Made by a program: the position numbers and the translations under genes. From positions 17,180,269 through 17,244,268 of the forward strand of contig NC_060893.1 in NCBI RefSeq assembly GCF_014805685.1: a stretch of DNA of 64,000 nt, written 5' to 3'. This stretch comes from Silurus meridionalis. Lineage: Eukaryota; Chordata; Actinopteri; Siluriformes; Siluridae. Shown piece after piece: positions 1 through 12,766 of the stretch (position 1 is the stretch's first letter; each line of letters begins with the position of its first letter). The notes under the pieces were generated by a model that worked only from the letters and a program-made list of their open reading frames with translations, searched no databases and was not told the DNA's origin.

Positions 1-544
1 ACAGCTGGACATTTGACATTTGACCTGTTCCACATGCCTTGTCAGTATTAAGTTGCACATAGGTGTGGTTGCTAATAAGAGTCAAGAGGGGACTGGGAGG
101 CCAACAAGGCCATATGAAGGCCATGTTCTGAGCCATTTAAGGGAAGAGAGGTTGGCCCTGAACATGATTGGAAGGGCTGTGAAAAACAGAGAGGGTCAGC
201 AAAGCACATAAGGGAACAATATACAGAGGTTTGATTATAGTCAGTCTTTCAGTAACTTGCAGTGTAGTATTTATGCAGATTTTGTTAAATGAAACCCCAA
301 CTACATCTTGCATTTTTGTAATTCAAACAGACAATGTAAAATTGCATTTGAAATGGTTATTTAGGTAAGGATAGAGAGAGGGTTTGCCAATAAGAAATGG
401 GGTCTGCGTGTTTGGTGCTATTTGAGTAGACTCGTCAAGACCCTGTCAAGGTCTTCCTTGATGTACTTGAGTCGCAATGCCGAATTAGAATTTCACATGC
501 TGTTTAAGGACAACAGCCATATACTTTGAATAGAGCAAATCAAA

Positions 545-690
545 TAATTTAATTTGTCACATACCCATACATACAGACTATGGCATGCAGTGAAATGCTT
601 TGTACGACTGTCCAACATTTATGCATAAAAAAGAATAGAATTTAAGGATAAAACAAAAAATAAGGTGAATCAATAAAAAAGTATAAACTA
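545..690 (-). repeat. possible non-LTR retroelement 3' tail
   Basis: The stretch with TTTGTCACATAC followed by GCAGTGAAATGCTTTGTACG resembles tails seen at the 3' ends of fish LINE copies when read on the opposite strand. No coding part is attached and no target duplication was found, so the assignment is weak. Confidence 0.3.
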
Positions 691-1603
691 TAGAAAATGT
701 ATGTATATACATGAATCTAGACTGGGATGGATACGTATGACAGATATTGACAGTACAAAATAAAGTGATTTAGAGTGATTGTCATTAAAGTGTCCATGTG
801 CAGTATGGTGTGGTATAAAGTGAAAATCATGAACATGAATAAGCATTAACAAAAAGGTCAAAATGAATCTAAAAACTAAATTTATGCCCACCATGTGCAT
901 TGTCAGGGGTGGAGCCTTATGGTTTTCAGTTCACAGCATCATATCAATGATCACTGAGTCATCAACTTCCATATTGAATTGGAGACACAGGTCAGCTTTC
1001 GATTTCTGTACCAGTCTTGTTTAGAGCAATGAAAAAAAAGTATGCCTTGATAAATAGGAATAATTTTGTTTATACATGCGTTGCATCCACAGTAAAGCCT
1101 GAGGGTTGTGTAATGAGAATAAATGCGCCAGCTACTGCTGGTCTCTCATCTAATAAAAGGACAGAAATTGGTGCTTTTAGTGGATAGGGGGTGATCTTGA
1201 TTTGCACATGCAGAATCCTTATCCTCCAGCTTTCTATCTGCTTTAGAGACATTGCGAGCTATACAATAGGATAAATCATGACCATCAGTGTCACTGTTTA
1301 ATACAAGGCAATAAAGGAGGTAGTAATGGAATTTAACTTATCCAGGATACAAGAGTTTGCTGGGGTTTAATCTTAATTGGTATCTTTTGACACACTCCTA
1401 GTTGTTCATGCCATTTGCAATTGTGACTTTTCCCCAAGGACTAAACACCTTCTGCTTTCATCCAATGGAGTATGACTGAAACTCAGTTGCATGAGTTTAA
1501 CATCTGAATTGCAGAGATGGTCCTTAGGCAGGAGTTTATGCACTGCTGGGATTTTGTTGTTTAAGCAGCCTGTCTAGTTATATTGACATCTCAACAGGTA
1601 CTG

Positions 1604-1751
1604 TATAGTAAAAGTGGGAAATTTGTTATTTGCCTTACTGCACATATATACAGTATATGCATACTGCTGCATATATATACATATGCAGCAGTATGCATAT
1701 ACTGTATATATGTGCAGTAAGGCATATAACAAATTTCCCACTTTTACTATA
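1604..1751. repeat. 148-bp near-perfect palindrome
   Basis: The left arm 1604-1674 and the reverse complement of the right arm 1681-1751 are each 71 bases and agree at all but one position by direct reading (T in GTTATTTGCC against A in GTTATATGCC). The loop 1675-1680 is ATATAC. Both ends read TATAG/CTATA, so a TA target duplication is possible but cannot be told apart from the palindrome itself. It could be a young foldback or MITE, a long-hairpin RNA locus, or an assembly foldback artefact. Confidence 0.95.
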
Positions 1752-1786
1752 AATAAATATAAATGCAGCCTTTTTTATTCCCTGAA

Positions 1787-1846
1787 TGTGGTGTGTGTCT
1801 CCTGACAGACTTGTGTTGTGGTGTGTGTCTCCTGACAGACTTGTGT
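1787..1846. repeat. two tandem copies of a 30-bp unit
   Basis: The unit starts TGTGGTGTGTGTCTCCTGAC, continues AGACTTGTGT, and is repeated exactly twice. It lies about 35 bp after the palindrome. Confidence 0.9.
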
Positions 1847-2925
1847 TGCTCATTTTACTGAATTCTGAGTTAGCAAAGAGATCGTAGAACAGAGCTTATT
1901 AAATAAAGAATTCTAATTAATGTGCGATATACAGAAAGCAGTAGTAAAACTTGGCAATTATTGGATGGGATGCATTCTTTTCAGAGTTTATTGGCGCTGC
2001 TTACATTGGTTTTAGTTTTGCCACTTGCTGTATCCATTTTAAGATCACACATGCAGAGAATTAGTTACATGCATATATAAAAAGAAAATAAAAAAGAAAA
2101 GAGTCTTCAATCTACAATCAAAAACCATGAAGAGATTTAGAAGCCAGTGTCCATGATCAGTAAATCATGCTCTCTGCATCTTCACCCTGCAACAACAAAT
2201 GAAAGCAGAGAGAAAAGTCAGGGGGAAAGCAAAGAAAGCACAAGCCAGCATTTCTCAAAAATGATGCGCCTCCTTTTTCTTCTGCACTGCTGCACTAAAC
2301 ATCCACCTTTGTTTCTCTCTCCCTCTCTCTCTCTCTCACTCTTAGTCTTTCTCCTCACAGTTTTTTTTTCACTCTTTGAAGAAAGGTAGTGCAGCACTGA
2401 CTGTGTGCTGTCAGAGCAAGGCATTCTGTGAAATCAGAGATGGAGAATGTACAGTATGTGATAAAGCATTTGTCTAAAACCTGTGTTTTTCTTCGAGTTC
2501 TAGAGATTTTCCAATAGCATGCCCCTCTCCTTTCCTCTCTCTCTCTCTATGCTCTTGTCTGACTCTGAATATGGCCTTGTAAAAAAAAAAATCTGAAAAT
2601 TACTGTGTAAACAAACTTCCAGTTTAGAGTAAGTTCTCATTATAAATTAACTAGCATCCCATTATATTTAAAGTTCAATTGTTTGTGCACAATGGGCTCA
2701 AGGTGAAAAGACATTTAAAAGACACATTAAAAGAAATTTAATCTTGAGAAAATAGGCCCCACGTGTCTAGTTATTGATTGCGGCTCTTAGTTGTTAGCTT
2801 CCTTTTTCCTACAGGGCTAATTTTAATGTTTGCACTTGTTACTGCAGCATAATTAGTTTTCTCTGCAGGGGACAAGTCTTTAGGAAATACACTATAAGTA
2901 AATAAATAAATAAATAAATAAATAG

Positions 2926-3812
2926 GAACGACAGACTGGTTCAAGGTGGTGGTTGGACTGCATCAAGGATCGGCTCTGAGCCCTTTCCTGTTTGCATTGG
3001 TGATAAACAGGTTGACGGACAGGAGTCTCCATGGACTATGATTTTCGCGGATGATATTGTGATTTGTGGTGAGAGTAGGGAGCAGGTTGAGAAGAGCCTG
3101 GAGAGTTGGGGGTATGTGCTGGAGAGAAGAGGAATAAAAGTCAGTAGGAGTAAGGTGTGTGTGAATGAGAGGGAGGGCAGTGGAGTGGTGCAGTTGCAGG
3201 GAGAAGAGGTGGTGAAGGTTAATGAGTTTAGGTACCTGGCATCAACAGTGCAAAGTAATAGAGAGTGTGTTAGAGAAGTGAAGAAAAGAGTGCAGGCAGG
3301 GTGGAGTGGGTGGAGAAGAGTGGCAGGAATGATTTGTGATAGAAGAATATCTGCAAAAGTGAAAGGGAAAGTTTATAGAACTGTGGTGAGACCTGCAATG
3401 TTGTATGGTTTATAGACAGTGGCATTGATTAAAAGACAGGAGGTGGAGCTGGAGGTAGCAGAGCTGAAGATGTTGAGGTTTCCTTTGGGAGTAACAAGGC
3501 TGGACATGATTAGAAACAAGTTGATTAGAGGGACAGCGCATGTAGGACATTTTGGAGACAAGGTGAGGGAAGCGAGATTGAGATAGTTTGGACATGTGCA
3601 GAGAAGGGACATGGAGTATATCGGTAAGAGAATGCTGAAGACGAAGCCACCAGGAAGAAGGAAAAAAGGAAGGCCAAGGAGGAGGTTTATGGATGTGGTG
3701 AGGGAAGATATGCAGGTAGTTGAAAAAGGCAGATGTAGAGGACAGGGGGTTTGGAGACGGATGATCTGCTGTGGAGACCCCTAACGGGAGCAGCGGAAAA
3801 AAGAAGAAGACT
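2926..3812 (+). pseudogene. 5'-truncated RTE-like LINE, reverse transcriptase remnant
   Basis: This is the 3' part of a non-LTR retrotransposon. The LHQGSALSP-type motif is visible near 2957-2985, and the catalytic box FADDIVICGESREQVE lies at about 3044-3091. After that come ERRGIKVSRSK, VNEFRYLASTVQSN and VRPAMLYGL, all typical of RT domains in this fish LINE group. A TAG at 3413-3415 interrupts the frame where relatives read on. Recognisable C-terminal sequence (GRRKKGRPRRRFMDV, MICCGDP) continues to about 3780 with further damage. The copy ends in a short GAAGAAGA-type tail and follows an (AAAT)n tract at 2898-2924. The endonuclease and 5' part are missing, so it cannot move itself. Confidence 0.85.
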
Positions 3813-4681
3813 CAAAATTCGATTGAGTGAACAGGAACCAAAATTGTGTAATATTCAAATTGTGTAATATCTAAATCAAACACTTTGGACATTTTGGATG
3901 ATTCTCCTGTTATGTCCTGGTGTCCTGATTATTTTTGACCTGTCACACTGTTTTTAGGATTGGCAAGAGATCCACAACAACCCAAACTTTGATTGTGATT
4001 ATTTATTTGATACTGAATGACAAAAATTAATTTAAGAGTAAGTAACGATAAATAAACCAATAAATAAATGTAGTACAATGTACAATTAATGAACATTTGT
4101 ATCAAATCCAATAAAACCATCACATTTGAATCTTCTAATATCTGCCATGTGTAATTGATGATTGTTTTATTTGGTCAAGTTGAGTTGGTTAACAAATGCC
4201 ACCACTGAAAACAGAAAGAGTGATTTACCCATCGAACAGTATTGTTTATTTACAGTCAGAGAAACAATCTGACAGAAAGTTTATTACAAGCAGTGTGGTA
4301 TCTCTGGTATTATACCAAAATGTTAGGTTGGTGGTGTGCTTTCCAATGAGTCATTAGGGAAGGAAAAAAAAAAAAATAGAAAGAAAGAACACTATTATTC
4401 ATTCAGAGTAGTTCCTATTCCTGCTGCTGCCTTTTTAATCAGTCCCATAAGAGGACAGTAATTGATTGCCAAAAGTGTTTAGGCTTCCAGCATGAATGCT
4501 TGTGATTTGTTTATATATAGGAAGCAAACCAACATTTAATTAAGGATTCTTGCCATGGCACTGTTACATTGCTTACAGTGATGTGCTGTATCGATGTAAG
4601 AGCCATCATACAGAACTAATACAAAACTAGTCAAAGATCAGGTTGAGTTATATTTCAAATCTGTTTGTGTCTCTCTGTCAG

Positions 4682-4796
4682 GTTTGGATATTACTAAAGA
4701 TCCTTGCATGAAGGTGCACTGTCCTCCCAACAAAGTATGTGTGAGTCATGACCTCCAAACGGCCATCTGCACCAATCACAAACCTCTACAGCACAG
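4682..4796 (+). CDS. spock1: testican (SPOCK) coding exon, start of follistatin-like region
   Basis: This internal exon encodes part of a secreted testican, a calcium-binding extracellular matrix proteoglycan of the SPARC/BM-40 family. The acceptor is a pyrimidine-rich tract ending in AG at 4680-4681, and the donor is GTAAG from 4797. After two bases that finish a split codon, the peptide runs LDITKDPCMKVHCPPNKVCV and continues to QTAIC...LQHR. The KDPC-K-C...KVC...DxQTAxC spacing is the testican signature at the start of the follistatin-like domain. The exon ends two bases into a codon, which the next exon's first base completes as Ser. From remembered family features, identity is nearly equal to testican-1 and testican-3, so the paralogue is uncertain. 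The signal peptide and N-terminal exons lie outside the window or were not found. Confidence 0.9.
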
Positions 4797-4802
4797 GTAA
4801 GA

Positions 4803-4803
<1 letters not shown>

Positions 4804-4853
<50 letters not shown>
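4804..4853. repeat. (CT)n microsatellite beside a splice donor
   Basis: About 25 uninterrupted CT units begin only seven bases after the donor of the first testican exon. Confidence 0.97.
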
Positions 4854-4856
<3 letters not shown>

Positions 4857-6309
4857 CTGTAATGATCTCTGGCTGGAATAAACTAGCAGGCTGAGCTGAT
4901 ATTAGCTGAGCTGCACTCTGCACTTCATCACCAATAGCCAACTCTCATAATCTCCCGTTAATAGTGAATCACTGTCCGACTGCCATCTGCCCTGGAAAAA
5001 GACTCAATAAACACGATAAAAAACCTTCTGCAAAGCTAAACGAGCCAGATCCACCTAATAGAGCTCACAAATTAGGCCTAATTTTGTGCGTTTTACTAAT
5101 AAGCTCACGTGGCCAGCAGCCATGTGATCAGAGTTCTTTATTAGGTCTGACCTCCTCACCCTTATTAAGATTCAACTCACATTAATTATACATTGGTCCT
5201 GTGAGAGAGGGCCTAGGAGTTAATTAGGTATAATTACTCCCTCTCATTTGATGAGCAAACACACAGTAGTCGATGAACTTCATGGTCCTGTGATTGCATC
5301 CCGTTGAAGTTTGAGAACATCACACCAGTTACACACTTGACACACGTGAGTCTCGTTTCCTTCTCATCGGTTAACACAATGACAAACATAAAGCAGGCGG
5401 CTTGCTTGTAAATAATATTGAATAATGGCATAAATAGGTTCATCATAATGTGTGACACATTCAATAAATGATGAGTGATTAGAATCATACTGAGAGCTGT
5501 AATCCATCCAATAATTCAGATTATGATTCAGCTCTGATCCATGTTGGCAGAGCTTGAGTTTAATTGTGCTGCTTTTTGGCCTCAAATGAATGAAACAGTG
5601 ATTGTTATGAAGGCTATATTAAGTCTTATAAAGCAAGGTTCTCAGGTAGTGATGGTAGTCTCACAGTCATGACACCTCTCTCTGACAATGCAAATTTTTC
5701 CCACCTCCAAAACTATCTTAAAGGTTATAGGCTACTTCCACCCAGTGCTCCTGGAATAGGCTCTGGATCAACATAATATAGGCAGGCTACAGTCACAATA
5801 GACTTTAACCTGCTACAAATATGGGATTAATTTGATATAAAATCATACACCAATGTTAAATATGCAATCTTTTTTTTTTTTTTTTTTTAACAAATGTTTA
5901 TTTTATATGCTTTTATATGAAATGTGGATTTATATAAAATGGGATGATGTGCCCACTATAATACTTGCTTCCATCTATTTGTTTTTTTCTAAAGGTCATG
6001 TGACATTGATTTTCTATTGGTCGCATCCCTTCAGAAAATATAACATTTTTAAGGCAGCGAAATGCAAAAGTTTTTTGCATTGCACGATTGGAAATCATTG
6101 GAATGAGAAGTGTAGTGTGATCATGGCATCTTATAGCATCCTAATTTGTTTTTCTACACTGCATTTATGAGGTGTTTAGAAATAGGTTAAATTTAAATAT
6201 ACTAAGACAGGTTTCAAATTTCTAACATGCTTGAACTTAAAAAGCTGAATTAATCAATATCTAATGCATTTCTGAAATCAGAAATGCATTATGATACTTG
6301 TGCTTTAAA

Positions 6310-6500
6310 CAGTGGACATTGTCCCAAAGCAGCTTTGCAGAAATAAATAATTACAAATATAAAATGGTTTTTATAAATGTATCCCTCATGAGTGAGCCAG
6401 TGGGGACAGTGGTAAGAAAAAACTCCCTGCAATGGTCTGAGAAAAAACCTTGAGAAGAGCCACAATCAAAAGCAAACCCATCCTCATCTGAGTGCCACTG
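6310..6500 (+). repeat. interspersed repeat family R1, diverged copy
   Basis: It shares the ordered blocks ACATTGTCYCAAAGCAGCTTT, GAGC-AGYCA-G--GACWGTGG, AAAAACTCCCT and CCCATCCTCATYTGRGTG with copies at 19785-20100, 41240-41385 and 58000-58320. The 5' block is lost here. Confidence 0.75.
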
Positions 6501-6941
6501 AATGTCCATTTATTAGCATTATTATTAATTATAATCTATTCTGCCAAGAACAGCTTTTTTGAAAGTCAAATAATCAATATACAGCTCCTCTCTTCAGGCT
6601 TCCTGCTAAAGCCGAAGCTCCCAAAACACAAATGTGAAGGCTAGAATGCCCACTAGTGCTTTCAGGTTTGACAACATCATGATTGACAGGCCAGCAGGAA
6701 CACCGTCTAATCCTGACTGTGTGGATGTAGGTGTTTCAATCTTCAGAGCCGAAAGGCATCGCAACAACCAAAGTTTCTTCTTTGAGCAGATATTTTATTG
6801 TATCTGATAAAATGTGAGGGAAAAGATAGTAAATATCACAGTTAGTAAATAAAAACAAATAGAAGTACAGATCAGTGCAGAAGCTCAGAGAAAGACAATG
6901 ATTATCTTTAAGCTTTTAAAAGCCTAGCAGCTGAAAGAGTG

Positions 6942-6942
<1 letters not shown>

Positions 6943-6975
<33 letters not shown>
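6943..6975. repeat. (GT)n microsatellite
   Basis: About 16 GT units run into a GA-rich tract that continues to about 7010. Confidence 0.95.
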
Positions 6976-6983
<8 letters not shown>

Positions 6984-7313
6984 GAGAGAGAGGGATAGAG
7001 AGGGGGGAAAAGTGCAGTTTCTTTTCTCCTGTTCTAGTCGTGTCTGTATAAGGGTGTGGGTGTGCATGTGTGTGAGAATGATTGGGACTGATGTAGAAAG
7101 GGGATCTCTCCAGAGGGATTGAGGTCAATTTAATCCACTCACAGTGTGATACAGATACTCAGCCCTGAGAGAAAACACACACATACATACACTAGCAGCT
7201 CTGTGGCCTTTGCTAACCTGACATTAGTTCATTGTTTAATCAGTGCAACTCACGACTCACATGCAACACACCTCGCTGACATTTCTAATCTCTTATTAGA
7301 ATACTAACTTTCT

Positions 7314-7316
<3 letters not shown>

Positions 7317-7348
<32 letters not shown>
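7317..7348. repeat. (CT)n microsatellite
   Basis: A CT run lies about 110 bp before the acceptor of the second testican exon. Confidence 0.95.
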
Positions 7349-7350
<2 letters not shown>

Positions 7351-7456
7351 ACTGTCTTTCAGTCATTAATATTCCCATGTTTCACAAAAGGTTCTCTGAG
7401 TATTGAATAAATAAAAGCCATCTATGTGTTAAGGATTTGTTCTTTTTTTCATTCAG

Positions 7457-7589
7457 TATTAAGCCACGGAAAGGCAGTCATCTCCATAAGCACTGGATGG
7501 GTGCAGTGAGTCATGAGAAGTGTAGACCTTGTCCTGTGGTTCATCCTAGTCCAGTGTGTGGCTCAGATGGTCACACCTACTCTTCGAAG
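7457..7589 (+). CDS. spock1: testican (SPOCK) coding exon, first half of Kazal domain
   Basis: This exon follows the acceptor AG at 7455-7456 and ends at a GTGAGT donor from 7590. Its first base completes the Ser codon split from the previous exon, and it ends on a codon boundary. The peptide begins IKPRKGSHLHKHWMG, continues to EKCRPCPVVHPSPVCGSDG, and ends in HTYSSK. CxxCP...PVCGSDGxTYxxxC is the Kazal-type serine protease inhibitor-like motif of testicans. The KHWMG segment resembles testican-1, whereas PVVHPSPVCGSDGHTYS resembles testican-3. Disulfide bonding of these cysteines in the extracellular space is expected from the family. The exon has no internal stop and its phases match both neighbours, so it looks intact. 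Confidence 0.93.
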
Positions 7590-7657
7590 GTGAGTTCATA
7601 CAGTACTTCTCCTCATCCTCCTCCTTGTTATAATTGTTATTATTATACTTATTATTG

Positions 7658-7659
<2 letters not shown>

Positions 7660-7706
<47 letters not shown>
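7660..7706. repeat. (TA)n microsatellite, target of a Tc1-like insertion
   Basis: The TA run ends at the left terminus of the transposon at 7710. TA units resume right after its right terminus near 9271, so the element landed in this tract. Confidence 0.9.
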
Positions 7707-7708
<2 letters not shown>

Positions 7709-7709
7709 A

Positions 7710-9271
<1,562 letters not shown>

Positions 9272-9289
9272 TATATATATAAAATAAGC

Positions 9290-9465
9290 ATAAGAATTTG
9301 AGCAAGTTTGACTAGGCACAACTGTGATGGCTAGACGACTGGGTCAGAGCATCTCCAAAACTGCAGCTCTTGGTGGGATGCAATAATCAGTATCTATCAA
9401 AAGTGATCCAAGGGAGGAACAGTGGTGAGCCGGCCACAGGGTCATGTGCGGCAAAAGATCATTGT
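9290..9465 (+). mobile_element. Tc1-like transposase fragment, second family
   Basis: The sequence reads GTGATGGCTAGACGACTGGG, then TCAGAGCATCTCCAAAACTG and GTCAGTATCTATCAAAAGTG-type text. This is the N-terminal DNA-binding region of a Tc1 transposase family different from the element just upstream. Both ends are lost; a (TA)n tract starts 30 bp later. Confidence 0.75.
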
Positions 9466-9493
9466 TATATAAAAAGTGCATTACATTCATTTG

Positions 9494-9497
<4 letters not shown>

Positions 9498-9551
<54 letters not shown>
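9498..9551. repeat. (TA)n microsatellite
   Basis: About 27 uninterrupted TA units. Confidence 0.97.
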
Positions 9552-9554
<3 letters not shown>

Positions 9555-9556
<2 letters not shown>

Positions 9557-9718
9557 TTCATATGTTGATCACAAATAATAATAATAATAAACCACGTTAA
9601 TAAAAAATTACAAGAAATTTTATGTTTTGGATTCCTTCCCCCTAATTTGAAAATTGAACAATAAATTGAAAATCGAGGTACATACCAAACTGTGATTTTT
9701 GTGTACCCTTACACCACT
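9555..9718 (+). mobile_element. 3' fragment of an hAT element related to 20806-21732
   Basis: It shares ordered blocks with 21560-21732: an AAT-rich run, AATTTTATGTTTTG, and the terminus TTTTGTGTACC(G/C)TTACACC. The left end is missing; the (TA)n tract lies where it should be. Confidence 0.75.
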
Positions 9719-11770
9719 AATGTTTAGTAAATCTTATTTTTACACATATTTCACATTTTCACATATTTCACACATACTTATGACCAGAAAAGTGTACTTT
9801 ACAGAGACCCAGGGCAAAGCTTCTGAGACTGACGATGAAGAGTGTCGGTTTCCTGACTCTTCCTCTGATTGGAGGTTCTTGGTCAATCAGTTGTGAGACA
9901 GGTGTTCTGGGGTGCAACTCGAAATTAAATATTCAGAGAAATCTTAAAAATATGTTCATCAAATGAAAGAGTAATGTATTTTTTTAACCTGCTCCAGATA
10001 TTACCCAAAGTCATCACTTTCAAACAAAGCAGCACAGGTCTGAGCTTAAACCAATTATAGACCTTTCGGGATAATACATTTGAAGAATGTGTTTTTTTAA
10101 ACAGATGTACAGTAGTAGCTTGCCTTTAAAATCATAATGTTTCCCCACATTTTCCAGTTAACTAAAAAATGAGTGTTTTGTGTAATTCTGCACATTTCTA
10201 GATTTCTTACTACCCTTTGTTTACATGTACAAAGTGTTGTTCTGGGAATTGATGGACTTGCAGGGTTGAATCGGGTCATGGAAACAAAAGGGCTTGAAGG
10301 AGTAAGTTATAGTCATTACAGATTAAATCTAACTGACATTTTGCAAACTCCTAGACATCTCCATGTTTTGCACAATGTTTCACTTGGGTGCAGAGTCTTA
10401 CTTGCTGAAGTGACCTCTGGGTCTCTGATAATGATGTATTTTCGAAGCGAAGACAACCCCATAGCCTTGAGCTTAATAGAACTCTGCTCATCTAGCAAAT
10501 ACGAACCAACTTAAGTCCTAAGTACACTAGACACACTGAAGTGCAATCACCCCCTCTGTGCTAGCATTTTCCTACTGACATAAGAGGAGTTGTGGTACTC
10601 TGAGCTTTTAAGATGGTTCATTAAAATGCACTACTCCTTTCTTAGCTTCAGGACAGCTTCAACCCGACCTGGAAGTCAGTGCCACTTCAGAATTTTGCTC
10701 ACGTTGTCAGTGAATGTATGTGCCATTATAGCTTTGAAATGTTCTAACACTGTTTTTCAAACAAGCTTGGTCACAACTTTTTTTAATGAGCTTAGTCACA
10801 ACTTCCTGCATGTGAACTGTCTTTAACAGCTTATCTTCAGTCAGAAGCTTGGCTTACTCCTGTTGGGTCTCCACTGTGTTCGTTCTGAAGCCTCTCACTG
10901 GTCGGTTTTCTCCTGTTATTTACAGGCTGCCTGCAAATTAGCTTTTTTTGTGTATTCACATTCCTTTATAGCTGAAATTTAAAGACATGCACATGAAGTA
11001 AGCTCAGTTGCTTAATTTTTTTTTCAATGAGTTCTCTGCTACCAGCTGGCTCATGTTAATGGCTTACACTGATTTTGTCTATACATCAGTTCCAATAATT
11101 TTATGGGCTGGGGGCAGGTTTGTTTTTATCGCTCAGAGGTCCAGATATAAAGCATAGTACTGGGATCTAAGAACAGATAATTGTTTAAATATAAAATCAG
11201 TAGTTCAGCAAATCCAATTTTTGGAACATGAACCAGGATAGCTTTTTTTTAGCAGATGCTCTCCTGCTGCTTATGCAATCACTTTCATTTATGTAAATTA
11301 CATAGCTAAAGGCAGCTCATTAGATCAGAGACTACTATAGCTACAGGGCTTTAGATATGTCCCAAAACCCTCTAGTCCAAGCGTATTTGTATTTTTCCTT
11401 TATCTTAAAGATATAGGGATTGATAGGATAAACAGTGAATTTGCAATAGACTTTCTTAAAGGGGACCAAACAAGTGGTTATAATGAACATTTACATGAAT
11501 TTCTTTCCATGCCCATGCTCAGGTTGATATGGATAAATTGGTATTCTGCAGTCTGAAGCCAACTTCCTTTCGAGATGCAATATGTAGAGAAAAGAGTCAA
11601 CGTCCTGTACACACATGTAAAGTTTAATGATGACATAAGTATAAAGCGATCTTTTACTTTTACATGACTTTGATATAATTTCAGTGCTTGTTAGTGACTC
11701 AGTATGCACTCACTCACACAGGTTAAGTAAAAAGGATCCAAATTTAAACATTTTATTATAGTACCAAACA

Positions 11771-11798
11771 CACTCACACACACACACACACACACACA

Positions 11799-11859
<61 letters not shown>
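11771..11859. repeat. compound (AC)n(TC)n microsatellite
   Basis: About 14 AC units are followed directly by about 30 CT units. Confidence 0.97.
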
Positions 11860-11862
<3 letters not shown>

Positions 11863-12279
11863 CACTCTAAAATTGCATAAACTGTATAAATTGCTTAGCC
11901 AGTGCTGATGGATAATTGTGTGAATGAACTGTGTCCACTATTGTTATTGGATTCCCAAGTGTTCCTGCTTTTCCATCCCTGCTCCAATCCATCTTTTCAT
12001 TTATCTCTTGCATCTACAATTACCCCTCCCTCCATCTCTTGGCTGTCTGGTATAGTCTGGGTGAAGCCCTGCAGGAAATAAGCAGGCGGGAATAGACAGA
12101 AAACCAACTTTAGTCAGTCCGCTTGATAAATTGAGAGGAGGCAAAAGGGAGTATATAGTTTTGGAAAAGCCATTTATTACCATTTGTTGTTGTACTGTAG
12201 CTATCGGTTTAATTGATGTATCTGGTCAGTTTTTGTTGTTCTTGCAGTTTTTTTTACTCTCTTTTTACGCATTGTCCAC

Positions 12280-12412
12280 TTTAATAGGATCATCTGTCTA
12301 CCTGCTAATTTGTGCGTTTATCCAATAAGCTGATCATCTGGCAGCAGCACAGTGCACAAGTTCATGCAGATACAGGTCAAGAGCTTTTGTAAATGTTCAC
12401 ATCAGATATTTT
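12280..12412 (+). mobile_element. Tc1-like 5' end fragment
   Basis: Text from TTAATAGGATCATCTG through GGCAGCAGCACAGTGCACAA to ATGCAGATACAGGTCAAGAG and AATGTTCACATCA matches the 5' untranslated part of the Tc1 family whose coding remnant lies at 32150-32640. No transposase is attached. Confidence 0.7.
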
Positions 12413-12713
12413 AATGTGATCCCCCAGGATTTTTACAGACATTTTTAATAGTTGTGTATAGTTCTGCAAACACATCAAACTCCAAGGTGGATGGGCTACA
12501 AGAGCTAAAGAGCTATTAGCCAAGAACAGACCTCTGAGGTTTTAATGTGCACAGGTTTACCCAATCAGAACAGTTTACACTTGAAAAAAAGTCAGTAAAT
12601 ATTCCCCATTTTTGCATGCCAAAATAGCTACTTTGAGTTTAATTAAATTACATTTAAAATTGGAGAAATTACTTTATTTTCAGATATTTCATGAAATAGA
12701 ATGATAGAAATAG

Positions 12714-12715
<2 letters not shown>

Positions 12716-12763
<48 letters not shown>
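12716..12763. repeat. (GT)n microsatellite
   Basis: About 24 GT units. Confidence 0.97.

Positions 12764-12766
<3 letters not shown>

Larger units (their letters stand above)
1..4681 (+). other. upstream intron of the testican gene
   Basis: This is read as the intron before the first visible testican exon. Apart from the palindrome at 1604-1751, the 30-bp duplication at 1787-1846, the LINE remnant at 2926-3812 and a possible retroelement tail near 545-690, I see only AT-rich sequence and short CT, A and AAAT runs. The preceding testican exon, expected to encode a DxYWNxFRDDDYF-like segment, was not recognised here. Confidence 0.6.
4797..7456 (+). other. testican intron between visible exons 1 and 2
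   Basis: The intron is 2660 bp with GT and AG ends. It opens almost directly into a (CT)n tract at 4804-4853. It also holds a repeat-family R1 copy at 6310-6500 and microsatellites near 6943 and 7317. The remainder is unremarkable AT-rich sequence. Confidence 0.85.
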
